Assembly: GCF_013201075.1 (NCBI RefSeq)
Contig: NZ_CP053709.1
Span: 372,001-436,000, forward strand
Length of the DNA: 64,000 nucleotides
Source of the DNA: Lichenicola cladoniae
GTDB lineage: Bacteria > Pseudomonadota > Alphaproteobacteria > Acetobacterales > Acetobacteraceae
Reading direction: 5' to 3'
The notes beneath the pieces were generated by a model. It was not told the origin of the DNA. It ran no database searches and was given only the letters and a program-made list of their open reading frames with translations. Positions within the stretch are counted from its first letter, which is position 1. The number at the start of each line of letters is the position of its first letter. The position numbers and the translations under genes were made by a program. Of the stretch, positions 8,543-18,180 are shown piece after piece.

Positions 8543-10627
8543 TTAGAAACGGCGCAACAGTTCCAGAGTGTCCAGTTCAGCGAACGCCCTGGATGAAATG
8601 CCAACCGGACGGGGCGACTTCATGCTTTGGCTATGCAGCCAGCCCATGACCCGGTTTGCCGCCGGAATGTCGTCGATGAAGCATGACGGCCTGGTGAAGC
8701 CGCGGCGATATTCGACATGCGTGATGCTGACGCGCTGCATGCCCCGCGTCAGTGCCACGTACGCAAGCCGTCTTTCCTCGTCATGGTCGCCGTACGTGCT
8801 GGGAAACGTCGAGGCGTCCCATCCCGGCAGGAACACGTGCGGAAACTCCAACCCCTTGCCTTTGTGCAGCGTCATGAGTTGCACACGGCCCTCGGTCGCC
8901 TCGCCGGGTGCAGCGCTTGCCAGGGCGGCATGATCCAGCAGGTCGGCCGCATTGTGAAAGCTTCCTGCCAGGGTGACCAGTTCCTGCAGGTTTTCCATGC
9001 GATCTTCGGTCTCTTCGGCCCGGCTGGCACGGAGCATCTCGCGATATCCAGTGCGGTCGAGCAGCAGAGAGATTTGGTCTGCCAATGTGCCGGTGTCGTT
9101 GCGGCCGACCGAACGGATCGCATCGACAAAGCTCAGGATGGCCACTCTTGCTTTGGGCGGTAGTTTGGCGGTCTCGACTGACTGCAGCAGGGACACCCCG
9201 CGGAACGCGGCTTCCAGATGGATTTCCTCAAGCGCCTTCGGGCCGATCCCGCGCGGCGGTGTGTTGCAGACGCGTCGGAATGCCTCGTCCGATTGAAAAT
9301 CATCGGGGCGGGCGGCAAGGCGTAGCAAGGCCAAGGCGTCCTTGATTTCGGCACGTTGATAAAAGCCGACATCGCCGACAATGACGTAGGGCACCCGGCT
9401 ACGCATGAGGGCCTCTTCGATACCGCGCGACATATGGTTGGAGCGATACAGCACGGCGATCTGATCCCAGGAGACCCCAGCACTCCCACGGCGTCGGATC
9501 TCGGCCGCGATGCCGGCCGCCTCGCCTTCGGCGTTGTGGAAACCAACCACCTCGATCGGTTCGCCAACAGCTTTGGTCGTGCGCAAGGTCTTGCCGAGCC
9601 GTTTCTTGTCCTGCGCAATCACGGCATTGGCGGCAGCAAGGATATGGCCGGTAGAGCGGAAGTTGTCTTCCAAGCGCACCTGACGCGATGATGGAAAATC
9701 ATGTTCGAAGCGCCGGATGAACGTGATGTCCGCGCCGCGGAAGGAATAAACGCTCTGGTCATCGTCGCCGACAACGAAGATCTCTCCATGATCGGCGGCC
9801 AGCAGCCGCAACCAGGCGTACTGAACATAGCAAACGTCCTGATATTCGTCGGCCAGGATGCAATCGAACCGGTCGGCCCACCGGCGTCGATAAGCCTCGT
9901 CGCGCTGCATGGTTTTGGTCGGCCATAGCAGGAGATCGCCGAAGTCGGCGGCGTTGGCCTCGCGCAAGCGGCGCTGATACTCGATGTAGATGCGCGCTGC
10001 CAAACGCATACCGATCGGGTCGATCGTACCGTGGGTCGCCTTGGCCTGAGCGATCATCGCCTCGACGCGCGCAGGCGCCTCATCTGGCGTGATGAGATTG
10101 TCCTTGAACTTACCGATCCGATTGCAAAGCTGCTTCAACGGATCACTGCCGTCGCCTGCATCTTCGGGCGACACGTTCATCGCCTTCAAGGTGCGCTTGA
10201 CCAGGCGCTTGCTGTCGTCGGCGTCGAGGATATCGAAGCCTGGCCGCAATGCGGCCACCTCGGGCTCGATGCGCAGCTGACGGGCGCCAAGGCCATGGAA
10301 TGTTCCAACCCATGACGGGACGCTTTCTCCCACCAGCATGCCGCGGATCCGGTCAGCCATCTCCTTGGCGGCCTTGTTGGTGAACGTCACCGCCAGGATG
10401 CGCGCCGGCGGTACTCCGCGCAGGGCGATGCGCGACGCCACACCCGCGGTCAGGGTTCGTGTCTTCCCCGTGCCTGCGCCAGCCAGCACCAGCACCGCAC
10501 CCTGCAGCATCGCCGCTTCTGCCTGGGTGGGCGTGAGCCCGTCCAGGATCGCCGCCATCCGCTCGGCTCGAGCCGATGGGTCGGCAGTGTGCACGGTCAA
10601 ACCGTTCATCTCATTGAATTTCGACAT
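8543..10627 (-). CDS. UvrD/Rep-like superfamily 1 DNA helicase
   Basis: A 694-residue helicase with Walker A AGAGTGKT at 49-56, Walker B ILADEYQDV, motif III/IV VVGDDDQSVYSFRGAD, and a C-terminal YVALTRGMQRVSITH motif VI. The order and spacing match 3'-5' SF1A helicases; the length is close to that of UvrD. It lies inside an operon with a Toprim protein, an HD hydrolase and a nuclease, so it more likely serves mobile-element DNA processing or repair than being the chromosomal uvrD. It overlaps the HD gene by 17 bases and has a GGGGG stretch before its ATG. Intact. Confidence 0.9.
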   Translation of the reverse strand: MSKFNEMNGLTVHTADPSARAERMAAILDGLTPTQAEAAMLQGAVLVLAGAGTGKTRTLTAGVASRIALRGVPPARILAVTFTNKAAKEMADRIRGMLVGESVPSWVGTFHGLGARQLRIEPEVAALRPGFDILDADDSKRLVKRTLKAMNVSPEDAGDGSDPLKQLCNRIGKFKDNLITPDEAPARVEAMIAQAKATHGTIDPIGMRLAARIYIEYQRRLREANAADFGDLLLWPTKTMQRDEAYRRRWADRFDCILADEYQDVCYVQYAWLRLLAADHGEIFVVGDDDQSVYSFRGADITFIRRFEHDFPSSRQVRLEDNFRSTGHILAAANAVIAQDKKRLGKTLRTTKAVGEPIEVVGFHNAEGEAAGIAAEIRRRGSAGVSWDQIAVLYRSNHMSRGIEEALMRSRVPYVIVGDVGFYQRAEIKDALALLRLAARPDDFQSDEAFRRVCNTPPRGIGPKALEEIHLEAAFRGVSLLQSVETAKLPPKARVAILSFVDAIRSVGRNDTGTLADQISLLLDRTGYREMLRASRAEETEDRMENLQELVTLAGSFHNAADLLDHAALASAAPGEATEGRVQLMTLHKGKGLEFPHVFLPGWDASTFPSTYGDHDEERRLAYVALTRGMQRVSITHVEYRRGFTRPSCFIDDIPAANRVMGWLHSQSMKSPRPVGISSRAFAELDTLELLRRF

Positions 10628-11546
10628 GACACCCCCAGCCCGATACGCGGATCAATTCCTCATCGGTCGTGAAAACAGTGAACTGGCCGTCGAGCACCCA
10701 CTGGCCGTCGTCATCACGGTCACCGCCGACGATCACGCCTTCGATGTGCTGCTGCGAGATATCCTCGGTCTCGACAGAGACGAATGTGTCGGTCAGGCCA
10801 TTACCGGTTACCGGACACGCACAGCGGCGCTGCTTGGCTGGCGGCAGCCGGGAGAAGGCTGCTCCAAGGCGGGCCAAAGTCGCCTCGCGCTCGATCGCCG
10901 CCGTCAGGTCAGCGGGAGCTTCCAGGCTGTCGGCTCCGACAAGCTCCCGCAGTTTGGCCAGGAACACGGCGGCCGCGCGGCGCGGCGCCCATGGCTGCCA
11001 CGGCAGGCACCCCTCGAGGCACGGCATCGGATCCGTCATCACCGGGCTCATGTGAATGCCGAGCATTTCGTGCACGGCGTCGCGTGCCCAGCCGGCCACG
11101 TGCAAAGCCTCGGAGGCGGCGGCCAGATGATCGGCGCGCTTATGCAGGAGGTAGTCCTCATGCGACCAGTCGGGCAGCCGGTAGCGAACCGCGATGGCGT
11201 GCTGCAGGCGCTGGGTCAGGGCGGCAAAGTCATCGCCCAGGTGCGGCTTGAGCGGTGAGATTGGGTCGAAGCCGAGCAGCCCTTCATCCGCATCGTGCAG
11301 CAGCTCGCGCAGTGCCTCGCCCGGTGTCAGCGGCTGATGCGGCTGCATCTGCTGGCGTAGCACCAACACCAGCAAGCTGTGCTGGGCCACGGACAGCGGC
11401 AGGTCCCAGTGTGAGTGACCACCCCAGCGGTAGGTGCGGGACAGGCCGACCGCCAGGTCCATGTCCTGCCAGTCGTCCGGCTGTGGGTCGACAAGATTCA
11501 AACGGCGGCCGGAGCCCAACAGCACCCAGGCGCGATCGGGCCTCAT
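10611..11546 (-). CDS. HD-domain phosphohydrolase (YfbR-like)
   Basis: A 311-residue soluble protein. The N-terminal 200 residues carry an HD metal site: His56 (VAQHSLLV), His84-Asp85 (LLHDADEGLLGFD), and an Asp in the later helix. The VAQHS and LLHDA blocks are typical of YfbR-like 5'-nucleotidase/HD hydrolases. The C-terminal 110 residues form a separate region with a Cys pair (RRCACPV) and an acidic stretch, of unknown role. It overlaps the Toprim gene by 4 bases and the helicase by 17, so it is mid-operon. Substrate is unknown; a nucleotide is likely from family. Confidence 0.75.
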   Translation of the reverse strand: MRPDRAWVLLGSGRRLNLVDPQPDDWQDMDLAVGLSRTYRWGGHSHWDLPLSVAQHSLLVLVLRQQMQPHQPLTPGEALRELLHDADEGLLGFDPISPLKPHLGDDFAALTQRLQHAIAVRYRLPDWSHEDYLLHKRADHLAAASEALHVAGWARDAVHEMLGIHMSPVMTDPMPCLEGCLPWQPWAPRRAAAVFLAKLRELVGADSLEAPADLTAAIEREATLARLGAAFSRLPPAKQRRCACPVTGNGLTDTFVSVETEDISQQHIEGVIVGGDRDDDGQWVLDGQFTVFTTDEELIRVSGWGCHVEIQ

Positions 11547-12499
11547 GAAGACCTCCCCTGCTTGAGCACGTCGTTCCAGTCCTTCAGTCCGTGCAGTGGC
11601 AGCAAGCGTTCAGAGCCAACCCCCGCCGCTTGCGCCATCTCGATCAGCCGGGCGGCGTAGCCGTCCCCGGCCCGGTCATTGTCGGTCGCGGCGACCAGGA
11701 CACCTCCCGGTCGTTCTGAAAGCTCTCGAAGCTGCAGCTCGAGGGCTGTCAGCGTTGCCGGACCCATGCCACCTGCCGTCGCAAGATAGAGCGTGTCAGC
11801 ACGCAAGCGCTCGACGGTCGCGATGCTCATGGCGTCGATCGGCGCCTCGGCCACCACCAGACGGCGCATCGGAACGCTGCTGTTGGGGAGTTTCCCTGGC
11901 AACCGGAACAAGGTCTTCTCGCCGCCCGGGCTGAAGCCACGGTACTCAGGGCCGCGCATTTCGATCCCGGTCAGTCCGCCGTCGTGGTCATGGTGAGCAA
12001 ACCAGGCGCTGGCGTAGGGGCCCTCGCGGAGAACCCCGGCATAAACAGCGGCAAGAATCGTGGGCGTCGGCAAGCGACGCTGCTCCGTCAAGTAGCGCCA
12101 GGTCGGCGATCCCCGCGCGGGCCGGCGTCGGCTGTTCCACTTCACATCAAACGGCACGACCGGTCGTGGTGGTGCCGAACGAGCTTCGTGCACTGGGTAG
12201 GATGGACTCAAACCAACAAACGGGCGCAGCAGCTTGCGCACCTCGCCGAAGTTCAGGCCGGGATTGAGATACTGCACCAGGCCGAAGACATCGCCCTTCG
12301 CGGTGCTGCCTGGGTCCCACCAGCCCCGTCCCTCATGGGTGACCAGCAGGATCTCGCCGGCCGCCCTGCGGTATTTCAGGCAGTGGCGGGTGCTCTCCTT
12401 CTTGTCCAATTGCCAGGGTGGCGGATGCCGTTCCAGCAACACGGCACAACTGACCCCTGCCCTCATCTGCTCCAGCTCGCCATCATGACCGTTCATCAT
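11543..12499 (-). CDS. Toprim-domain protein with N-terminal zinc-finger-like/DUF3991-type region
   Basis: A 318-residue protein. The N-terminal half (LLERHPPPWQLDKKEST, GDVFGLVQYLNPGLNFGEV) resembles the primase-like N-terminal domain of plasmid Toprim proteins. The C-terminal half carries the Toprim signature: the acidic site VVAEAPIDAMS, then a glycine-rich turn (TAGGMG), and the DND metal site AATDNDRAGDGYA. It probably acts as a primase-like or topoisomerase-like enzyme in element replication. The start at 12499 is favoured over 12607 because AGGACAGGAG lies 5 bases upstream; a second ATG follows directly. It is the first gene of the operon that ends at 7341. Confidence 0.8.
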   Translation of the reverse strand: MMNGHDGELEQMRAGVSCAVLLERHPPPWQLDKKESTRHCLKYRRAAGEILLVTHEGRGWWDPGSTAKGDVFGLVQYLNPGLNFGEVRKLLRPFVGLSPSYPVHEARSAPPRPVVPFDVKWNSRRRPARGSPTWRYLTEQRRLPTPTILAAVYAGVLREGPYASAWFAHHDHDGGLTGIEMRGPEYRGFSPGGEKTLFRLPGKLPNSSVPMRRLVVAEAPIDAMSIATVERLRADTLYLATAGGMGPATLTALELQLRELSERPGGVLVAATDNDRAGDGYAARLIEMAQAAGVGSERLLPLHGLKDWNDVLKQGRSS

Positions 12500-12557
12500 C
12501 CGCACTCCTGTCCTTTGAATACGATCCGACGATCGCGTGCCGCGGACGGGACAAGGG

Positions 12558-12574
12558 CGCCTGCGCAGCAGGCG
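12558..12574. repeat. Short GC palindrome in a divergent intergenic region
   Basis: Perfect 7-base arms CGCCTGC and GCAGGCG around a 3-base loop, located between the Toprim operon (leftward) and the gene starting at 12767 (rightward). It could be an operator or a hairpin; there is no T-run. Confidence 0.35.
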
Positions 12575-12766
12575 GGAGCACTGGCGACGCACCCTTGTGG
12601 CGGCCAAGGCGCAAGCGATAGCGGCATTCTCATCCCCATATTTGCCGATCCTGGCTCTAGCCTCAGGTGGCTTGGGGCGAACGGCACCTCTAAATCCGTG
12701 CCTTCGGCTGCTATTTTCGTTCGCGCCGAACCAAGCAAGGCTTCAGCAAAGCAATGGGAGACGACT

Positions 12767-14124
12767 GTGCTGAAGATGAGCCGACGCGGTACTGTGGAGG
12801 TTGTGCGGGAGCTATCGGTGCCGGAGGACCAGGCGCTACGTCGCGCATTTGGGCGCCACGCAGAGCCCGAGGATCGGGCGGCCGGAGCTGCCGTGATCCG
12901 GCGCCATCAGCGTGCTGGCACAGGATGCTGGTTCCTGTGCGATTGTCTGGGCCCCGACGTACTCCCCCCGCCTTGGTTCCGGTCTCGGAGGCCCATATCC
13001 GCCGCCACTATGAACATCCCTGGCCGGCGCACGACGCCGATTGCGTGTTTCACCGGGATGCGGCTCAGCAACGTGCCATCACGCGCAGTTACATTCGATT
13101 GCCCGAGGGCAAGGCCGTTTCACTCCTAGCCAGCTTGGGTGGAGATGATGGTGAGCGCGCGCCATGCCTACAGCCGCGCAGCTACGGGCGCCGGCGAGGA
13201 GCACTGGCAACCTTGCTGATGCAGTTGATCGAGACCGCAGGCTTAAATCGAGTAGCAGCCTCCGGCGTGGTCGCTCCGATCAGTGACCAGTACAAAGCTC
13301 TACGGGCTGCGACGGGGGGGATCGAGCTTGATGAAGGCGTGCCGCTATCGAAATGCGTCTGCACGTATCTTCCCGCGCTGCCTGAGTTCATGCTTCGTAT
13401 CGGCCAGATCCCACCCGGTCGTTTCCCTAAAACAGGGCGTCCGCATGGGATTTTGATTGCAGTGGTGGGAGATGCCTCAGCCGGATTACTGCAGCCGTCG
13501 CGGGGAGATCCCGTCGCAGTGCGTGGTGAGATTGCCATCTTCGGCGAACGTGAGGGACACAGCCGCCAAAGCGTCGAAGATCGCCGCGCCCGGTCGCCCT
13601 ATCTGGCGATTTGCGTGATTGGTTGTCCGGCTCGGGGAAGCTCGGTCGAGGTGCTGAAGGCCTATCTCCACCCTTGTATCTCGGCAGGGCATTTGATGCC
13701 GGTGGATAGCAACCTGGAACGTCAAACGTTCCAGGTGTTGGTTCAGCTGCGAACTTGGCTGTTCCATAAGAAGAGAATTGGGCTTTCTATCGTAAAGCCC
13801 TTGTTTGATATGTCAGCCAGAACCGGCGTCATGGAACCAGATAGCAACAGCGATACTCCGCACGAGCCCTGCATTCCTGACTTTCTGCTGGAAGCCGACC
13901 GCGTTCCAAAGGATGGCAAATCGCTATTGGTTATCGAGACTATGGGTTATGCCGATACACAGTACCGGAACAGAAAAGAAATCACTCATACCAAAATGAG
14001 TCTTGTGACGGGGCAATCGCCGGTAATCAGGCACGACTTCCATTATCCACTTAATCAAAACCAAACCGAGCGCGACAGGCACTTTTGGCTAGATTGTCGG
14101 TGGCAAATTACCGGGCGAGGATAA
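12767..14124 (+). pseudogene. Frameshifted conserved hypothetical gene, DUF1173-like layout
   Basis: A GTG at 12767 with GGGAG 6 bases upstream opens a frame (LKMSRRGTVEVVREL) that reads to CDCLGPD near 12960. The homologous reading then continues in the next frame (PPALVPVSEAHIRRHYEH) to the stop at 14124. The switch falls at a run of six C (12964-12969); adding one C restores a single frame of about 450 residues. The protein has a Cys/His-rich N-terminus (CDC, then HDADCVFHRD), a central RRGALATLLMQLIETAGL helix, and a C-terminal nuclease-like pattern PDFLLE with VIETMGY. The N-terminal layout recalls DUF1173 proteins of plasmids; this is tentative. It may be a real mutation, a phase-variable tract, or a base-call error. 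Confidence 0.6.
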
Positions 14125-14233
14125 GTGGATGCTGCAATGCAGGACGGTCTTGTCAAACTCAGCACGCTCGGGCCAGGTTCCCAGATATGACGAGCGCTCG
14201 AGGCTGCGCTGGTCCGTCCAACCGATGTTGAAC

Positions 14234-14626
14234 TCAAATTTCCCAGTCCTCAATTTTTAACCCATCTACGCGAGCGAACTCAGACGTGTTGTGCGTGATC
14301 AAAATCAGGCCGCGTGCTCTGGTCTGCCCTGCAATCAGTACGTCACACGGGCCGATCGACTTCCCCGCCGATGTCAGGACCGCCCGGATTGCTCCCGCCT
14401 GCCTGGCATCTTCCTTGTCGAATTCTAAAACTTCAAACTGAAGTGCCTCGACCACAGCGAGGTTCGCTGCCCGTTTCTGGCTCTTGTACGCCCCGTAGAA
14501 CAATTCATGAGCCACGACTGCCGGAAGGCCGAAATCGGCCGGGGCATGTTTTCGTATGCGCCCCGATAACATCGGCTGAGCCTTCAGCAGGCTGATCACA
14601 GCATTGGTGTCAAGCAGATACTTCAT
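14234..14626 (-). CDS. vapC: VapC-type PIN-domain toxin
   Basis: A 130-residue PIN-domain RNase. Acidic residues that bind the metal are visible: Asp6 (YLLDTNAVISLL), Glu in VVAHELFYGAY, Asp in IGPCDVLIAGQ, and the ITHNTSEFARV C-terminal motif. VapC toxins cleave RNA, often initiator tRNA, and stop growth when not bound by VapB. The ATG overlaps the antitoxin stop by 4 bases, so the two are co-translated. Length is normal and no defect is seen. Confidence 0.92.
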   Translation of the reverse strand: MKYLLDTNAVISLLKAQPMLSGRIRKHAPADFGLPAVVAHELFYGAYKSQKRAANLAVVEALQFEVLEFDKEDARQAGAIRAVLTSAGKSIGPCDVLIAGQTRARGLILITHNTSEFARVDGLKIEDWEI

Positions 14627-14865
14627 TCAAAAAATCCGAGCTCCGGCCGCTCCTGTTCAGGTATCTTTTCACCAGCCGCGTGCTCGAAGTCTGGATCAAC
14701 AGAGCCTGCGATTGCATCGAGCCAAGCCCAATTCGTTGGGATTGGCTCCAGGATGACGGCGGAGCCATGACGGCGGATACGTACTTCGTCCTGCTCCAGC
14801 CGGAAGGCTTTTGGCAGGCGCACTGCCTGGGATCGACCGGACCAGAAGACCTTTGCTGTTTCCAC
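14623..14865 (-). CDS. vapB: VapB-type AbrB-fold antitoxin
   Basis: An 80-residue antitoxin with the swapped-hairpin AbrB/SpoVT N-terminus (AKVFWSGRSQAVRLPKAFRL) and an acidic C-terminal tail (EKIPEQERPELGFFE) that would wrap the toxin. The GTG at 14865 is chosen because GGAGG lies 5 bases before it; a longer ATG start at 14889 would begin inside the operator. It precedes vapC and presumably represses its own promoter through the repeat at 14884-14918. Confidence 0.88.
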   Translation of the reverse strand: METAKVFWSGRSQAVRLPKAFRLEQDEVRIRRHGSAVILEPIPTNWAWLDAIAGSVDPDFEHAAGEKIPEQERPELGFFE

Positions 14866-14883
14866 GGCCACCTCCAAAAGACA

Positions 14884-14918
14884 TTCCAAAGGTATATATC
14901 ATTCGGGCGTATTTGGAA
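14884..14918. promoter_or_regulatory. Inverted repeat upstream of vapBC, candidate autoregulatory operator
   Basis: Perfect 7-base arms TTCCAAA (14884-14890) and TTTGGAA (14912-14918) separated by 21 bases that include TATATATC, a likely minus-strand -10 region. The location 20-55 bases before vapB fits binding of the VapBC complex. Confidence 0.5.
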
Positions 14919-15326
14919 AGCATTTCCTCGGGAAGCGCCATCTCAATGAGCTATAGCTCCCAAATTGGAGTCCAGCTCTGGCAGCCCTTTAGCTTGCTAG
15001 GAAGCTCCAAGATCCGCTGCATCGGGTTCTTTAGCGGCCTGCGCCACGGTCCAGCCACGCATTACGTGCCAGCTTCGAGTGAGGTGGTCCCACGTCGTCA
15101 GGCCGCCATCTTCTCAGCAGGACCGTGAGTTCGCTCACTTGCTTCCAAAGATCACAACGGATCGTCAATGTAAGCCACGGTCGGTAGATGCGATCCCCGG
15201 GAGTAACCGATGGTGCGGTGTGATCTTTAGAAGCGCGAACAATATTTCGAAGTCTAGGGTACCGCTTCTCACCTCAGCGCGTAGGCTGCCTAATGGTGTG
15301 CACTTTAGGAGCGTTCAAACAGGGAC
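14919..15326. other. Gap between vapBC and the first IS3 copy
   Basis: About 400 bases without a frame that reads as a protein, and no RNA gene recognised. It is bounded on the right by the IS3 terminus at 15327. Confidence 0.4.
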
Positions 15327-15357
15327 TGAGCTGCTGCCGGTTCTGTGGACACCTATT

Positions 15358-16247
15358 TTAAGCTGACGCTTTGATACGCTCAAACTCCATAGGGCTCAGA
15401 TATCCGATGGTCGAGTGGCGTCGGCGCGGGTTGTAGAACCGCTCGATGTAATCGAACACGTCAGCCCGGGCCTGGTCCCGGGTGCGATACACTTTGCGAG
15501 CTGTCCGCTCGGTTTTCAGCGAGGAGAAGAAGCTTTCCATCGCTGCATTGTCCCAGACGTTACCCGACCGGCTCATGCTGCATGTGACGCCGTGATCCGC
15601 TAGCAGCTTCTGAAACTGCTCACTGCTATATTGGCTTCCCTGATCCGAGTGGTGGAGCAGCGCGTTTGGTTTGCCGCGGCGCCAGATCGCCATCATCAGC
15701 GCATCCGCGACGAGCTGGGCGGTCATGGTCGCGCTCATCGACCAGCCCACCACGCGGCGTGAAAACAGGTCGATGACGGCCGCTACGTAGAGCCAGCCCT
15801 CGGCTGTCCAGAGATAGGTGAAGTCGGCGATCCACTTCTGGTTCGACGCCCTGGCCTCGAACTGACGATCCAGCACGTTGTCTGCCGCTTCGTGCCGGGC
15901 GCCCTTGTCCAAAGGTAGACCCCGGCGGCGTGGCCTTGCCCGCAAGGCGTGCTCACGCATCAACCGCTCGACACGGTGCAGCCCGCATGCAGCTCCCTCG
16001 GCCAGCACGTCGTGCCAGACCCGCCGGGCGCCATAGGTCCGGTCACTGCCGACGAAGCTGGCCTTGATCTGGACGCCGAGCACCTCGTCACCGCGCGCCC
16101 GGGCACTGGGCGATCGGGAGAGCCAGGCATGAAACCCACTGCGCGAGACATCGAGCGCCTCGCAAAGCCACCGCACCGGCCAGATCCCTCGATGTTTCGC
16201 GATGAAGCCGAACTTCACAACAACTCCCTCGCAAAGTAGGCCGCGGC
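15358..16247 (-). pseudogene. IS3-family transposase OrfB, copy 1, cut off from its OrfA
   Basis: The integrase domain is complete, with the DDE triad in WIADFTYLWT, HHSDQGSQYSS and AAMESFFSSLK, and a C-terminal FYNPRRRHSTIGYL. It is nearly identical to copy 2 at 31059-31919. The left terminus (TGAGCTGCTGCCGG) is at 15327. Homology to copy 2 stops at about 16250, just before the A-rich frameshift site, where unrelated sequence and an IS110 element begin. OrfA is therefore missing, and normal OrfAB cannot be made. Confidence 0.85.
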
Positions 16248-16261
16248 TTCCTAAGAAACAC

Positions 16262-17617
16262 TCAACTGGGCACCGGTGCCTCCTGCAGGACATAGCCGAG
16301 CGACTTGGCTCGTCGCTCGAGATTAGTCAGGACCCGCCGCTTATAACGATCCTCATAATAGGAGGCGCCCGGATCGGCATACGCCATGCCATGACGCAGA
16401 GTATTGTAGAACAGAACGGCAATTTTCCGGGCAGTCGCAGTGACAGCCTTAGCCTTGCCCACTCGGGCCGACAAACGGCGGTAGAACGCACCCAATGCTG
16501 TCTCTGTTCGGCCGACGGTCGTGGCCGCGAGCCGGAGAAGTGCAGCGGCCCGGCTACCGGAGCGCCTGGTTCGGCTGGACAGGATCCGACCACCGGAGAT
16601 CTTGTTGCTGGGCGCCAGACAAAGCCAAGAGGTGAAGTGCTTGGCATCCGGCCACGCCGAAAGATCCGTCCCACATTCGCCGACCAGCTTGAGAGACAGG
16701 GAAGGACCAAGCCCATGGATCTGTGTCAGATCGCAGCCAAGCAATCCGTGCAGCAACGGCCGGACATCGAAAGCCAACGAATTGGGTTGCTTGGTCTTGT
16801 GTCGTGCTGGAGGCAGCGGTGCCGCCGGAGCAGGGGCAGCTTCGCGAAGTCGCTCCAGCACAGCCTGGATGCGCACATCACAGTCGCCAACTTTTGTCTG
16901 GTAGAAGTCATACAACTCGACAGCCTGTGTCAGGGCAAAGATGTGCTCCTCCCGGTCGTTGCCGATCAACGCCTGACGGATGGTCTCGACGGTGGAGTGG
17001 CAGCGTGGATCACGCAGGGCTGCCAGCGTCGCAGGATCACGCTCGCCATCGATAATCGCCCGAATGATGGCCATGCCCGTCACACCGGTGATGTCCGTCA
17101 CCACGTGATGAAGCTGCAGGTTCATCTGGGTCAGTGCTTTTTGCATGTGCTGAATGTGAGAAGCGGTATTGTCGAGCAGTCGCTCGCGCAGTCGCAGGTA
17201 GGCGCGTAGGGTCGCGATTTCGCCTCGGGGTCGAAAGCTTGCTCTGAGCAGACCATAGGCATGCAACCGCTGCAGCCATTGAGCGTCGCTGATGTCAGTC
17301 TTGCGGCCTGGCACATGCTTGGCATCTCGAGCATTGACCAGAACGACGTCAAAGCCGCGCTGGTCCAGTAGTTCGAAAGCCGGGATCCAGTAGACGCCGG
17401 TGGACTCCATGGCCACCGTGCGAACGCCGCACTGCTTGAACCAATCGGCCAATCGCTGCAGATCGCCGGTAAAGGTCCCAAAGCTCCGCACAGGTTCGGA
17501 GTCATCGTTTGGGTCTACAGCCGCCACGTGCATCGTCGCGCCGATGTCGATTGCCGCCGCCCCCGGATGAGTAAGGTTGATATCCCGTTTGGATCGGGAA
17601 GGTTTTGCTCGGGCCAA
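16262..17617 (-). CDS. IS110-family transposase, full length
   Basis: A 451-residue DEDD transposase. The N-terminal RuvC-like domain has AAIDIGATMHVAAV with the first Asp, AMESTGVYWIPAFE with the Glu, and DARDAKHVPGRKTDISDAQ with the last two Asp residues. The C-terminal Tnp_IS116-type domain carries IHGLGPSLSLKLVGECG and the conserved Ser region (APSNKISGG). The frame is intact and of family length, so the element may be active. It lies between two different IS3 pieces; its exact ends cannot be read because IS110 elements have weak or no inverted repeats. Confidence 0.9.
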   Translation of the reverse strand: MARAKPSRSKRDINLTHPGAAAIDIGATMHVAAVDPNDDSEPVRSFGTFTGDLQRLADWFKQCGVRTVAMESTGVYWIPAFELLDQRGFDVVLVNARDAKHVPGRKTDISDAQWLQRLHAYGLLRASFRPRGEIATLRAYLRLRERLLDNTASHIQHMQKALTQMNLQLHHVVTDITGVTGMAIIRAIIDGERDPATLAALRDPRCHSTVETIRQALIGNDREEHIFALTQAVELYDFYQTKVGDCDVRIQAVLERLREAAPAPAAPLPPARHKTKQPNSLAFDVRPLLHGLLGCDLTQIHGLGPSLSLKLVGECGTDLSAWPDAKHFTSWLCLAPSNKISGGRILSSRTRRSGSRAAALLRLAATTVGRTETALGAFYRRLSARVGKAKAVTATARKIAVLFYNTLRHGMAYADPGASYYEDRYKRRVLTNLERRAKSLGYVLQEAPVPS

Positions 17618-17841
17618 GGCGCATCCTCCTATGGTGATGGAGAGGCTGGATTGTGCCTGAAGATCAATTTCCTAATCGGGATCACCATGACGGTGTCACC
17701 ACTCTCAAGTGCGCAGCAGTCCATGGACCACGTTTTTTTACGGGGTAAAGTGCCACCAAAAAGCCTACGGCCGCTCCCCTCCGCCGCGGATCATAGCACC
17801 ATCAGTTTCTACCCCCGCAGGCGGATCGCCGGTCCGCGATA
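17618..17841. other. Non-coding right part of the IS110 insertion
   Basis: No coding frame. This stretch joins the IS110 gene to the truncated IS3 OrfA that begins at about 17842, and probably includes the element's terminal region. Confidence 0.35.
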
Positions 17842-18126
17842 GTTTTTTAAAATGTCGCGTTCCATCTGAGCGTGCTCGAGCTCACGGCGAAGGCGACGGA
17901 TCTCCAGCTGATCGGCAGATGGCACCATCTTCGAAGCTGGCAGACTGGATTCGCTCGATGGCCTCGCCACACCGTCCGCTGGACCCCGCCAGCTCCGCAG
18001 CATCGATGGCTGGATGCCCAAGCCGGCCGCAACCTGGATGAGCGGCCGTCCGCTCGATACCAGTAACGACACCGCCTCCCGTTTGAAGTCGTCCGTGAAC
18101 GAACGGCGCGTCTTGTTTGTCATCAT
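17809..18126 (-). pseudogene. IS3-family OrfA of a second IS3 type, 3' truncated
   Basis: A helix-turn-helix OrfA beginning MTNKTRRSFTDDFKREAVSL, with PSMLRSWRGP and ending in MERDILKN, after which the expected ending (ILKKAAAYFARE in the sister type) is replaced by unrelated residues. The break falls at the T-rich frameshift site. Its outer terminus TGACCCTCCCCCGG (minus strand) ends at 18183. No OrfB of this type follows, so it is a fragment. Confidence 0.8.
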
Positions 18127-18180
18127 CACACCTCGCCCCCTTAGGAGCTTATACGAGGTGTCCGCCAAACCGGGGGAGGG

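Noticed and set aside
11984-12766. Upstream extension of the frame that leads into the gene at 12767
   Set aside because: It overlaps the Toprim gene in antisense; a GTG at 12767 with a proper ribosome site is the better start.
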